Source of the DNA: Bacteroidaceae bacterium
GTDB lineage: Bacteria; Bacteroidota; Bacteroidia; Bacteroidales; Bacteroidaceae
Assembly (NCBI GenBank): GCA_024398515.1
Contig: JAKSIZ010000002.1
Coordinates: 87,333 to 151,332 of the forward strand
Reading direction: 5' to 3'
DNA: 64,000 bases
A program made the translations under genes and the position numbers. Positions 45,071-54,575 of this stretch are shown piece by piece. Numbering within the stretch: position 1 is the first letter of the stretch; the number at the start of each line of letters is the position of its first letter. The notes beneath the pieces are model-generated. The model worked only from the letters and a program-made list of their open reading frames with translations. It made no database searches and had not been told where the DNA came from.

Positions 45071-46193
45071 GTTCTATTCTGTGTATGATGTTGTATATTT
45101 CCTCTTGCTCCTCTGGCGTTTCGCAGTAGGTGACGACGATAAGTTTCATTCCTGGTCGCCATAGTTCTCGCACTTTTTTCTCGATTAAATCGGCATTTCC
45201 TACGATTCTTACGTTGAGAATCGTGCCTGTGTTTGCAAATGTTTCGGCGTATCCGTCGGTAGGATTGGCACCTGGATCTGTTGCAAGTGAGAATGCTCCG
45301 TCGGCCATTCGAAGGTTAGGAATGCGGATTATGTCCTTTTTCTTGTTGCTCCAATTGCCACATGAGTGGAAAACTGTACCGCCAAACTCCTTTCCAACCT
45401 TGTTCATTGCGGGCACGGCAAAGTCATTGTATGCGTCAGGTGGCATCATTGTCACCGTATCGTCACTGAGTCCGATGCCGTCGAAGTACAATGAAGACGA
45501 GAAACCATGCCCTGGTTTCACTAAGCAATGACCAATCATGTCGCGTTGTTTCTTCGTAAAATCTATCAAAAGGTCGGCTGTTATGTCGAATGCTTGATGC
45601 ATCTGGTCGGGATTTAGATAGAAGTCCATGAAGAATTGATTTGGGTCGATTACGTTGCTGAGAGTGTTCAGCGGCGACTGCACGTCGCAGTATGACATCG
45701 GAAGCATCTGCCTTGTCTCTTCGAGGAAATACTCTGTCATGTCGAGGGTGTGCTTTCCGATAGCCGTTTCTGCCACTGGTCGTATGTCGGATTGCAATAA
45801 TCTCTCGGTGGAATCGAACTTTCCTGACACTGCCGGTGCCAGTCCAGGTTCCCAGATATAGTCGAATCCGAATGCCGAGGCAACCGTTCCGAGTCCATAC
45901 CACGGTTCAAGAAAATTGGGGATATCAGCCTTGAAAGCCATACTTGCCTTCAGTGCACCGAGCTGCCATGAGAGTGATTTCTTCATGTCGGCACAGTCAG
46001 CGGCGAACACTTCTGCCACTCGCATACGCCGATACACCAGTATTCCGCTGCTGCCTTGTGCGAAACGTCGGCATCTGTCTTCCAGTTCTGCTTGGTAAGC
46101 CACGTACTCTTCCAAGTCGAAATCTCTCGGTGAAATCGGCAAAACTTGCGTAGCCTGCGAGTCACGTTTGCTCGTATCGAAACTGTCTTGCAT
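45063..46193 (-). CDS. Uroporphyrinogen decarboxylase (URO-D) family protein, methyltransferase-like
   Basis: A 376-residue protein of the URO-D superfamily, closer to the MtaA/corrinoid-methyltransferase branch than to heme HemE. It has the zinc-site motif HSCGNW in the last third, PHGFS-like KPGHGFSSSLYFDGIG before it, and a C-terminal VVTYCETPEEQEEIYN. HemE substrate residues are not evident, so a role in heme synthesis is unlikely. It is translationally coupled (8-bp overlap) with a hexuronate-type transporter, which suggests a catabolic role such as handling a methylated compound. The substrate is unknown. Confidence 0.72.
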   Translation of the reverse strand: MQDSFDTSKRDSQATQVLPISPRDFDLEEYVAYQAELEDRCRRFAQGSSGILVYRRMRVAEVFAADCADMKKSLSWQLGALKASMAFKADIPNFLEPWYGLGTVASAFGFDYIWEPGLAPAVSGKFDSTERLLQSDIRPVAETAIGKHTLDMTEYFLEETRQMLPMSYCDVQSPLNTLSNVIDPNQFFMDFYLNPDQMHQAFDITADLLIDFTKKQRDMIGHCLVKPGHGFSSSLYFDGIGLSDDTVTMMPPDAYNDFAVPAMNKVGKEFGGTVFHSCGNWSNKKKDIIRIPNLRMADGAFSLATDPGANPTDGYAETFANTGTILNVRIVGNADLIEKKVRELWRPGMKLIVVTYCETPEEQEEIYNIIHRIEHE

Positions 46194-46233
46194 AAATAAT
46201 AGTTTAACTTTTTTAGTGTTCTGTCTTCGGTTG

Positions 46234-46241
46234 CAAAGGTA
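46234..46241 (-). promoter_or_regulatory. -7 box for the URO-D/MFS operon
   Basis: On the reverse strand TACCTTTG lies 41 bp before the start codon; no clear -33 box. Confidence 0.6.
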
Positions 46242-46472
46242 ATAATTCTTTTTGAAAAGCGTAGCGGTGGGAGGGAGATATTTGAGGGGAGTGAAACTTT
46301 TTTAACAATTCATGCGAGTTTAACTTAACTTAAATTGTGTTGCGAATGTGAATGGCTGTTAATATTGACGGTTCGGGTTTTATGATACGTGCGGTGAATG
46401 GCGTGGAAACGACGTTTTTCGGTCCTGAAATCGTGCTTTTGAGCTGTCGATTTTGATATTTATGCCGTCGCA

Positions 46473-46556
46473 AACATTGCTGCAATGTTGTGGCGAACAT
46501 TGCTGCAATGTTGGAGTCAACATTGGTACAATGTTTGGAGAAGTTGACCGTTTGTC
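46473..46556. repeat. Triple-palindrome element F (class I)
   Basis: AACATTG-N3-CAATGTT palindromes lie at 46473-46489, 46496-46512 and 46519-46535 (6-bp spacers, 23-bp period). Eight bp later TTGACCGTTTGTC is a degenerate version of TTAAGCGTTC. About 35 bp beyond, AAAGGGTCGTCCTTGCAAAG (46590-46609) resembles the TATAAAGGTCGTTCTTGG flank of C. This is the most diverged copy. The gap 46194-46952 also holds two divergent promoters and TTATTTAATAAGGTGTA (46701-46717); I see no gene in it. Confidence 0.85.
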
Positions 46557-46878
46557 CCCGAAATGTTATGCACTCGACTTCTCGAATGGAAAGGGTCGTC
46601 CTTGCAAAGATGAGCGCAAGATTTTAGTTAAACTTTGTTATAAACTGAGATTTTTAATACCAAAACAACTGATACTTTGCGCGTACACGCCTGTGCGCGT
46701 TTATTTAATAAGGTGTATGCGATAGTGCAGAATGCAGTACTTAATTCTCCTGCGTGAGTTCGGATGTGCTTACGAGTGCCGCGAGTGGCAATGTTTTCAA
46801 ATGTTGCATGAAATGTTAAAATATCATTATTTTATACACGATTTGGACGAAAATGATACATATTTGCAAAGAAAAATG

Positions 46879-46886
46879 TATATTTG
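46879..46886 (+). promoter_or_regulatory. -7 box for the PL11 operon
   Basis: TATATTTG, 66 bp before the ATG at 46953. Confidence 0.6.
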
Positions 46887-46952
46887 CAGTTGATAATAAT
46901 CGTTTGATTTCTTTTACAAAGAAAAACTTTCGTAAGAAACTAACAATTTACT

Positions 46953-49900
46953 ATGGCAAAAAGATTCGTTTTAGCATCGTTGATGATTATGTTGTGTCTC
47001 GGAGCGTCAGCGCAGAGATACGTTGACAAACTCGACCGTGGCGTGATTGCAATGAAGTCGGCTGGGGGAGTGTTTGTGAACTGGAGAATATTCGGCGACG
47101 AGTATTTCGACGTGAAGTACAACCTATATCGCGATGGCACAAAGCTAAACTCAGAGCCTTTGAACGTAAGCAACTTTAAGGACACAGGCGGAACTACGTC
47201 GAGCAAATACCAAGTCGCAGCCGTTGTACGTGGCGTTGAGCAAGAGAAAAGCGTTGCTGTAGGCACTTGGGGACAGGAATATCTTGAGATTGCACCGAAG
47301 CATGACGCCTCGTTGAAGTCAACATATATACCAAACGATGCCTGTTGTGCCGACGTTGATGGCGACGGTCAGCTTGAGATATTGATGAAATATGACAATC
47401 AAGAAGAGATGGCTGGAGGCTTCCAAAAGGCTGGCAACAATGGTGAATACACGTTGTTTGAGTGTCTGAAGCTTGATGGAACGGTGATGTGGTGGGTCAA
47501 TTGCGGACCAAACATGGGCGATTTCCAGAACAATGAGCAGAACATTGTGGGCTATGACTGGGACAAGGACGGCAAGGCAGAGGCTGTGATGCGCTTGTGT
47601 GAAGGCGCAACCATACACATGGCAGACGGCAATGTATATACTGTTGGCGGTGCTAATTGGAAGAATTATCGTTTGCCAGCAGCCGACGGAACGCAGTGGT
47701 TCACGTATTATGGCAATGAATATCTCGTATATGTAAACGGACTTACGGGCGAACCATACCAGTGTATCGACTTCCCTTTGAAGCGTTTTGAGAGTGGCGA
47801 ATCGTCGTTGCAGAATGCTTGGGGCGATGGTTACGGTCATCGTGCAAGTAAATTCTTCTTCGGTGCACCTTATCTTGATGGGCGAAATGCAAGCATCTTC
47901 CTTGCGAGAGGCATCTATACACGCCACAAGATGGTTGCACTTGACGTAAATCCACAGACACATGAGCTCACACAACGCTGGAAGTGGACTTGCAATACGG
48001 GTGGCCCATGGTTTGGACAAGGCTACCACAACTACTCAATAGCCGACGTAGATTGGGACGGAAGGGATGAAATCGTGTTCGGATCAATGGTAATCGACGA
48101 CAACGGAAAGGGACTCTCAACCACTGGATTGGGGCATGGCGACGCACATCATGTGGGAGATTTGGACCCTTATACGCATGGTCAGGAGATTTTTGCATGT
48201 AACGAGAGTGCCCCAGCAAATAATTATCGCGATGCGACAACGAGCAAGATACGCTATCGTCTCGCAGCATCTGGCGACGATGGACGTGCGATTGCAGGTA
48301 ATTTCTGCAACGATTTCCCTGGAGCAATGGCTTTCTCGGCACACGACACACCGATAAGTTGCACCACAGATGGACACGTTGACGGCCTGACAAGCAATAA
48401 CATTACCATGAACTATCGCATATATTGGGATGGCGACTTGCAGGAAGAATCGTTCAATGGCACTGCTACACGCAATTCAGAAGGCGCAGTTTGGAAGTAT
48501 AATACAGGTCTGTTGAAGCAGTTTAGTGGCTCACTGACTAATAACGACACCAAGGCTACACCATGTTATCAAGGCGATATATTCGGCGATTGGCGTGAGG
48601 AAGTGATGATGAGAACGTCGAACAATCACATCAGAATATACACCACGGCGCTCACAACGCCTTGGCGCAACTATACATTATGGCATGATCACCAATATCG
48701 CAATGCCATGGTATGGCAGATGTGCGGCTATAATCAGCCACCTCATACCAGTTATTTCATAGGGCAAATAGAAGGAATAACCGCTGCTCCGCCTGCCCTC
48801 ACCATGACAGGACGCACGGAAATAGCAAATGGTGGCACGATTTCAGGCAACGATGGCAATCTAATTGTGTGTGAAACAAACGACATGACAGTGAATGTAG
48901 CCGATGGTGCTTCGCCATACATGCTCACAATCAACACTCCGACATGGGTGCAAGGATCTGCTCCAAGCGAGGCAACAGCCAGCAGCTATCCTATAAAGAC
49001 GCAGACATTTACCCACACTTTGACTGGTGGAGCGTTTGGTGGCGAGATGAGACTTGTGAAACAAGGCGATGGTATTTTGGTACTTCCTGACGTAGAACAG
49101 ACTTACAGTGGCAACACTGACGTGTGGGCAGGAGTGCTGAACTTCAATGGCACGATGAAGAATAGTCACGTTTGGCTTAATCGTTTTGCTGAACTCAACA
49201 CAAATGGAGGCAAGTTTGAACATGGTATTTCGATGGATTACGGTTCAATACTTCGTCCTGGTGGCGCAGACAACAAGGGAAATGTGACAACCGATACACT
49301 CACTTTGAACTTTGGATCAAAGGTTGTGTTTGATATTTACGGCTCGGATTTCACGGCAGATAACATCAACTGTGGACTTCTGAAGATAGAAAAGAAGACA
49401 TGGAAAGCAGGACCTGCATACGATGCACCAGTGTTCCAATTCGTTGTACACGTTGCAGAAGGAGCACAGGCAATAGCGGATGGCAAGTATTTCTTGGGTG
49501 AAGTTGGTGCAGTCAGTGGCGACCTTTCCAATATTATAATAGAAGGAATGAGCAACCAAAAGACAACTCTCAGCATAGAAGACGGCAAACTCTTCCTCGA
49601 AGTAAAGAACTTTGTGGCTGGTCATTTGACATGGACAGGCAAGGTTAACGGCACATGGGATGTTGACAAAACTGCCAATTTCGTTGACGATGAAGGCAAC
49701 GAATGTACATTTGTACCAGGAAGTTCGGTCACATTCAACGACAAGGCAACAACTCTTGCCATAACAATTGCTGAACCAGTTGCACCATCTTCAGTAACCT
49801 TTGATAACCCTTCGAACAAGAATTACACGTTCAAGGGCGATAGTATAGTAGGAGAACCGACGATTACGAAGAACGGAAATGGCAATGTGACGTTTAACAA

Positions 49901-51485
49901 CATTAACCGCACAGGCAAGACTGACATCAATGCAGGCAAGATAACCGTTGCATATTTCGCAAACAGCGTAGGCAATGACTATGGTTCTCTGGGCGGAATA
50001 AAGAAAGTTATCACTATAGCTGATGGTGCTACCATTGCAGCATCACAGACTTGTGCATGTGGACAAATGATTAAAGCCAGCAGTGGAACAGCGAAGTTTG
50101 AGGTCGCATCAGGCAAGACTGTGACAATGGAACAAGGTCTTAAGCAAGCAGGTGGCTATACATTCAACAAAGCCGGAAGCGGTGCGTTGACTCTCGCTGC
50201 AGGGCAAACCATCACGAAACTTATCATTTCTGGAGGTAGCATAAATGCCATTGATAATTGTTTACCTACAACTGTTGAGTTCCAAAACGGCACACTCTAT
50301 GACGCAAACACACAAAACTCATACAATGATACAAAGTGTAACTTCGTAGTACCAGAGGGAAAAACAGGAACTCTATACTGCGACCCACGTTGTAATTACA
50401 CTGGAACACTGACTGGTGCAGGTACGTTTACGGTATATGCAGCAGGTGTGCGCAACTATTTCAACGGAAACTGGAGCGCATTCACTGGTACACTTGTGCC
50501 TGGACTGTCGAAGCGTGGCAGTTACGATCCAGTCTTTGACTTCAATAATACATACGGAATACCGAAGGCAACAATGAGGCTGAACAGTGGCGTGACCGTT
50601 CAGAACGATGGAAAGGGATTCGCAATAGGAAATATCACAGGCGAAGGAACACTTGCTGGAAGTGGAGCTTGGACTATAGGACAAGCCGTGGAGGAAGGAA
50701 AATACTTCACCATGTCGGCATACACAAGCTCAAATATTATAAAGAAAGGAAAGGGCGAGATGCGAGTTGTTAACCCTGGACGAATGACTGGAACGCTTCA
50801 GATTCAGGAAGGTGTCGTGAGAGTTTCAAAGAACACTGATTATCTTAACGGAACGAACGCTACAACTATTAGTGGCACAACAAGCCGACTCTATGGTCCT
50901 GCAAAGTTGTATTCGGTAACGGTACAGAATGGCGGAACTCTTTCTGTAACTTCTGCGTTTGGAGGTGGAGCGTCAATGCAAGTGACAAATGCCGTGACTG
51001 TCAATTCAAATTCCAATCTTGAAATGGTGATTGACGACATCGCATCGTCATCGCTGACGGCTGGTTCATTGAAGTTGAGCGGAAATCTCAACATAATAAC
51101 CGACGAATATACGCCGAACGATGGCGATGAGTTCACGCTTTGGAAATGCAATACTTTCACATCGGGAACGGGAATGAAGGTTAACCTCCCGCAGATATCC
51201 GGTTATGAGTTCGACTTATCCAATCTCTATGCATCGACGGGTGTGCTGAAAGTAAAGAAAACACCTTATATATTAGGTGATGCTGACGGTGACGGAACCG
51301 TTACTGTAGCCGACATAACAGCAATAGCCGCCCATATCCTTGGCAACACTCCTGACGATTTCAACTTCCTCGCAGCCGATGCAAACGAGGATGGAACAAT
51401 AGACGTTGCTGACATTACGGCAACTGCAAACATCATTCTCGTCAATGCAAAACGTGAGTTGGAACTTAAATTAGGCTTGAAATAA
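46953..51485 (+). CDS. PL11 rhamnogalacturonan lyase fused to beta-strand repeats and a dockerin
   Basis: A 1510-residue secreted protein with signal peptide (LASLMIMLCLGASAQ). Residues about 25-620 match family PL11 rhamnogalacturonan lyases, which cleave the rhamnose-galacturonate backbone of pectin. Visible are VDKLDRGVIAMKS and VFVNWRIFGDE, the calcium-site loops ADVDGDGQLEIL, YDWDKDGKAE and ADVDWDGRDE, and DIFGDWREEVM. From about 690 to 1400 it carries passenger-associated/autotransporter-type strand repeats (VKQGDGILVLPDVEQTYSGN). Residues about 1441-1500 are a type I dockerin (GDADGDGTVTVADITAIAAH). It is followed after 50 bp by another dockerin gene. The three-part fusion is unusual. 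Confidence 0.9.
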   Translation: MAKRFVLASLMIMLCLGASAQRYVDKLDRGVIAMKSAGGVFVNWRIFGDEYFDVKYNLYRDGTKLNSEPLNVSNFKDTGGTTSSKYQVAAVVRGVEQEKSVAVGTWGQEYLEIAPKHDASLKSTYIPNDACCADVDGDGQLEILMKYDNQEEMAGGFQKAGNNGEYTLFECLKLDGTVMWWVNCGPNMGDFQNNEQNIVGYDWDKDGKAEAVMRLCEGATIHMADGNVYTVGGANWKNYRLPAADGTQWFTYYGNEYLVYVNGLTGEPYQCIDFPLKRFESGESSLQNAWGDGYGHRASKFFFGAPYLDGRNASIFLARGIYTRHKMVALDVNPQTHELTQRWKWTCNTGGPWFGQGYHNYSIADVDWDGRDEIVFGSMVIDDNGKGLSTTGLGHGDAHHVGDLDPYTHGQEIFACNESAPANNYRDATTSKIRYRLAASGDDGRAIAGNFCNDFPGAMAFSAHDTPISCTTDGHVDGLTSNNITMNYRIYWDGDLQEESFNGTATRNSEGAVWKYNTGLLKQFSGSLTNNDTKATPCYQGDIFGDWREEVMMRTSNNHIRIYTTALTTPWRNYTLWHDHQYRNAMVWQMCGYNQPPHTSYFIGQIEGITAAPPALTMTGRTEIANGGTISGNDGNLIVCETNDMTVNVADGASPYMLTINTPTWVQGSAPSEATASSYPIKTQTFTHTLTGGAFGGEMRLVKQGDGILVLPDVEQTYSGNTDVWAGVLNFNGTMKNSHVWLNRFAELNTNGGKFEHGISMDYGSILRPGGADNKGNVTTDTLTLNFGSKVVFDIYGSDFTADNINCGLLKIEKKTWKAGPAYDAPVFQFVVHVAEGAQAIADGKYFLGEVGAVSGDLSNIIIEGMSNQKTTLSIEDGKLFLEVKNFVAGHLTWTGKVNGTWDVDKTANFVDDEGNECTFVPGSSVTFNDKATTLAITIAEPVAPSSVTFDNPSNKNYTFKGDSIVGEPTITKNGNGNVTFNNINRTGKTDINAGKITVAYFANSVGNDYGSLGGIKKVITIADGATIAASQTCACGQMIKASSGTAKFEVASGKTVTMEQGLKQAGGYTFNKAGSGALTLAAGQTITKLIISGGSINAIDNCLPTTVEFQNGTLYDANTQNSYNDTKCNFVVPEGKTGTLYCDPRCNYTGTLTGAGTFTVYAAGVRNYFNGNWSAFTGTLVPGLSKRGSYDPVFDFNNTYGIPKATMRLNSGVTVQNDGKGFAIGNITGEGTLAGSGAWTIGQAVEEGKYFTMSAYTSSNIIKKGKGEMRVVNPGRMTGTLQIQEGVVRVSKNTDYLNGTNATTISGTTSRLYGPAKLYSVTVQNGGTLSVTSAFGGGASMQVTNAVTVNSNSNLEMVIDDIASSSLTAGSLKLSGNLNIITDEYTPNDGDEFTLWKCNTFTSGTGMKVNLPQISGYEFDLSNLYASTGVLKVKKTPYILGDADGDGTVTVADITAIAAHILGNTPDDFNFLAADANEDGTIDVADITATANIILVNAKRELELKLGLK

Positions 51486-51535
51486 CTTTTGAAGAGAAGA
51501 TATACATTTATTTATTAACTAAAAAACAAAACAAG

Positions 51536-54358
51536 ATGAAAAAGCATTTACTTTTTTCTTTGGTAGCCATGTTTGCTGCGCTCTCGGCATTTGCCGTGCA
51601 GGAAGGCGACTATGTGTTTACTAAAAATGCCCGTTACAAGATTATGGGCGCCAACTTAATTCAGAATGGTCAGTTCGATGGTTACGATGGTTGGCTTGCA
51701 GTCAATCCTGATACTGCCGAAGTTGACCAAATCTATTCACTTGAATCAGACGCAGCAATTCAGGGCTATGCAGCTAAGGTGAATGAGAACATGGGTGGTA
51801 ATTTCTCTATGGGTATGTATCAGTGTGTTGCGACAGAACCAGGTGAGATGTACATTGTATCATTCAAAATCCGTGGTGCATCAAAGTTTACTACAAACGT
51901 GATAGGCGGTAACTACAACTTCATTTCCGCATACGGAAAGACAAACGAGACTCCTGTTACAGCCGATTCAACAGACATTTCTTCTTACACACCAAACATT
52001 GGCGTCACAACTGAATGGCAGACAGTTTCCATTCCTTTCGTTGACACTCTTGGCGTGTCGCAGTTCTTGTTCATTCAGTTCGGCGGTCTTGCAGTTGGAA
52101 CAGAAATTGCTGAAGTCAGCATCAACAATGCAATTGAGGTTTACGACACTCGTAAGGCTGAAAAGGTTATCTCATACGCTGAGATGTTGTTGAGCAAAGA
52201 CTTCTTCACTGAGATGAGAGAAGACCTCGAAGAAGAACTTGGTTACACAAAAGAGATGCTCGGTACAGAAGAAAGCGACAACATGGAAGATCAGGTTATT
52301 AGTTTGCAGGACATCATCAATATGTTTATTGACGAGAACACTGAAGACTATTACGAAATCAACTATGGTGCTGCCGACACGAAGAACAACGATTCACCTA
52401 ACTGGAATCAGTGGACTGTTTCTTACAACCGTGCTGGTTTGACTTCGCTCTGTGGATGGACATTCACCGGTGGAAACTGGGGTAACCGTTTCGACTTAGA
52501 CGGTGATGGCAATCCTGACGGTGTTGTAGGTCGCCCAATCTTTGACGGTAGCCTTGGCTACGGACAGGTTTATCCTGACGAATCAGAGGCATATCGCTCA
52601 TTCAATCTTCCTGATGGTATCTGGATGAGACAGATTCAAGCACACGGTGGTCACATGTCAGGTTACGGTTCACAAGGCTTGTCATACGTCATCAACCCTA
52701 CTGATACTTGTATGAACCTTCAGATGTATGTCGGCACAGACTCTACAGAAGTCATGCCATTGCCTACTACAGACTATGAAACCTTTACTCAGTTCTTCAC
52801 AATAGATAAGGACAAGTCAGTTGTAATGGGTTATAAGATTCTCCTTGACCCTGCTTTCAGCGGTCAGACAACAGGTGGTACTGTAAACCTTTACTACCCT
52901 GTACTCCGCCGTGTAAAGGGCACTTCTTCAGGATGGTCTATTACAGAATTGAAGTTAATACAGGATGTAAAGAACAACCTTAAAGACCTCAACTCACAGT
53001 TGACAACCGCTTACAACTATCTCAACAACCCTGAATATCCTTGGCGCAAGGACTCACTGCAGATTGGTTATGAGACTTACAAGCCAATGTACGACGAATG
53101 GGCAGCTCTCGATGAGGCTGCAATCGTGGCTAAGGGTGCAGAATATGTTGAAGAGGGCACTGATTTCCCTACTTACATCTACAACAATGCTACCCGCATG
53201 ATGCGTGAATACTTTAACAAACCATTCGAAGAAGACAATGCTCCTGTTCGTGCTCTCAAGCCATACCTTGACGATGCAAAGGCTACAATCGCCGATCCTG
53301 CTAACGCAAAGGGCGACATTGCTATCTACCAAGCAGTAATAGACGCAGCTCAGGCAGTATATGACAAGTGCTTCACCGTAAAGGAAAAGAACTATGAAGA
53401 TTCACTTGCATGTCGTGAACAGATTGATATTCTCATCCAAGCCAAGATGGATTTCAAGTGCTCAATAGCTGATAAGGACAACCCTGCAGAGATTGCACTC
53501 GTCAATGGCAGCTTTGCTGACCACTCAGGTTCAAAGGTAAGCTTCAAGGCACCAGGATGGGATATCATCTCAGAAGACTCTAATGGTGGATGGCAGTCTG
53601 GCTATTGGTATGGCCACAGCAGCACTGATGCTGATGCAGCCGACAATATCTGTATCAATTTCAACCGCGGATATACTGCTGCACCTCTCAACAAGGCTAC
53701 GCAAGTTATTACGCTGAAACAGCCTGGTTACTATACTTTCGTATTCAAGGCTTACGCTTACAACTGCGTTGAATCATACGATAACAAGGCTGTTGTATAT
53801 GCTAAGATATGGGACCCTGACTGGGAAGAGTGGATTGAAAGCACCGACTCTGTTGACCACTACAACGGATGCCAGGCATTCTTTGGCCCTAACGGAACTC
53901 CTGACAGCCTCTACGTTCACAAGAATACAAAGGCTGAAAACCTCAACGGCATCTCTCTCTTCTGCGATGGTAAGAGCGGTACGTACATGTACAGCTGCCC
54001 TCCTGACTACTATCAGATGACTATAAAGAAGGAATCTTCTTCGGAAGAAGAGTATGAACTCGGTATTTCGTTCATGGAGAACAAGTATTACTGCGACGGT
54101 GGTTTTGGTAATGCAAAGGTTTACTATACAAAGAACGACTACCCATACAACCCTGTAATCAAGCAGAAGGCTGACGTTCTGAAGGGCGATGCTGACGGTG
54201 ATGGCGTTGTAACTGTTTCTGACATCACTACGATTGCAGCCTTTATCCTTGGCAACAACCCATCTCCATTCAACCAGGCTAATGCCGATGTTGACGGCGA
54301 CGGTGAGATAACAGTATCCGACATCACTGGTACTGCAGGTATCATCCTTGGCATCTAA
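51536..54358 (+). CDS. Large secreted dockerin-bearing protein, possible glycan-binding modules
   Basis: A 940-residue protein with a signal peptide (ends SAFAV). N-terminal residues about 35-200 look like a carbohydrate-binding-type jelly roll (ANLIQNGQFDGYDGW opening). A second similar module is near 650-800 (LVNGSFADHSG, PGYYTFVFKAYAYN), and the middle is rich in helices. The last 60 residues are a type I dockerin (KGDADGDGVVTVSDITTIAA, ADVDGDGEITVSDI). It is co-transcribed with the PL11 lyase gene and probably binds the same substrate or complex; no catalytic domain is recognised. Confidence 0.78.
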   Translation: MKKHLLFSLVAMFAALSAFAVQEGDYVFTKNARYKIMGANLIQNGQFDGYDGWLAVNPDTAEVDQIYSLESDAAIQGYAAKVNENMGGNFSMGMYQCVATEPGEMYIVSFKIRGASKFTTNVIGGNYNFISAYGKTNETPVTADSTDISSYTPNIGVTTEWQTVSIPFVDTLGVSQFLFIQFGGLAVGTEIAEVSINNAIEVYDTRKAEKVISYAEMLLSKDFFTEMREDLEEELGYTKEMLGTEESDNMEDQVISLQDIINMFIDENTEDYYEINYGAADTKNNDSPNWNQWTVSYNRAGLTSLCGWTFTGGNWGNRFDLDGDGNPDGVVGRPIFDGSLGYGQVYPDESEAYRSFNLPDGIWMRQIQAHGGHMSGYGSQGLSYVINPTDTCMNLQMYVGTDSTEVMPLPTTDYETFTQFFTIDKDKSVVMGYKILLDPAFSGQTTGGTVNLYYPVLRRVKGTSSGWSITELKLIQDVKNNLKDLNSQLTTAYNYLNNPEYPWRKDSLQIGYETYKPMYDEWAALDEAAIVAKGAEYVEEGTDFPTYIYNNATRMMREYFNKPFEEDNAPVRALKPYLDDAKATIADPANAKGDIAIYQAVIDAAQAVYDKCFTVKEKNYEDSLACREQIDILIQAKMDFKCSIADKDNPAEIALVNGSFADHSGSKVSFKAPGWDIISEDSNGGWQSGYWYGHSSTDADAADNICINFNRGYTAAPLNKATQVITLKQPGYYTFVFKAYAYNCVESYDNKAVVYAKIWDPDWEEWIESTDSVDHYNGCQAFFGPNGTPDSLYVHKNTKAENLNGISLFCDGKSGTYMYSCPPDYYQMTIKKESSSEEEYELGISFMENKYYCDGGFGNAKVYYTKNDYPYNPVIKQKADVLKGDADGDGVVTVSDITTIAAFILGNNPSPFNQANADVDGDGEITVSDITGTAGIILGI

Positions 54359-54386
54359 TCCAAGAATACACCTTAATATTATATGC

Positions 54387-54420
54387 GCGCGAGGCATCAT
54401 TTCCGATGCCTCGCGCTTTT
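54387..54420 (+). terminator. Terminator of the PL11-dockerin operon
   Basis: Perfect 12-bp stem GCGCGAGGCATC / GATGCCTCGCGC with 6-nt loop and TTTT. Confidence 0.88.
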
Positions 54421-54434
54421 GCATTTATAGGGTT

Positions 54435-54533
54435 GAACGCTTAACCTCAAAAAACATTGCTCCAATGTTCGACTCAACATTGCAGCAATGTTGGTCCGAA
54501 CATTGCAGCAATGTTTGACCAAGTTAAGCGTTC
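54435..54533. repeat. Triple-palindrome element G (class I), most complete copy
   Basis: Fully symmetric: GAACGCTTAA (54435-54444), 8 bp, palindromes at 54453-54469, 54476-54492 and 54499-54515 with 6-bp spacers, 8 bp, TTAAGCGTTC (54524-54533); 99 bp in all. It lies between two convergent genes, downstream of the terminator of the forward operon. Confidence 0.93.
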
Positions 54534-54575
54534 GACTTTAGAAACTCATAGCATCGACCTGTGAAACGCTATGCA

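Noticed and set aside
46453-46725. 90-residue ORF between the URO-D operon and the PL11 gene
   Set aside because: Its first third is the triple-palindrome element F; no homology features and no ribosome-binding or promoter signal.
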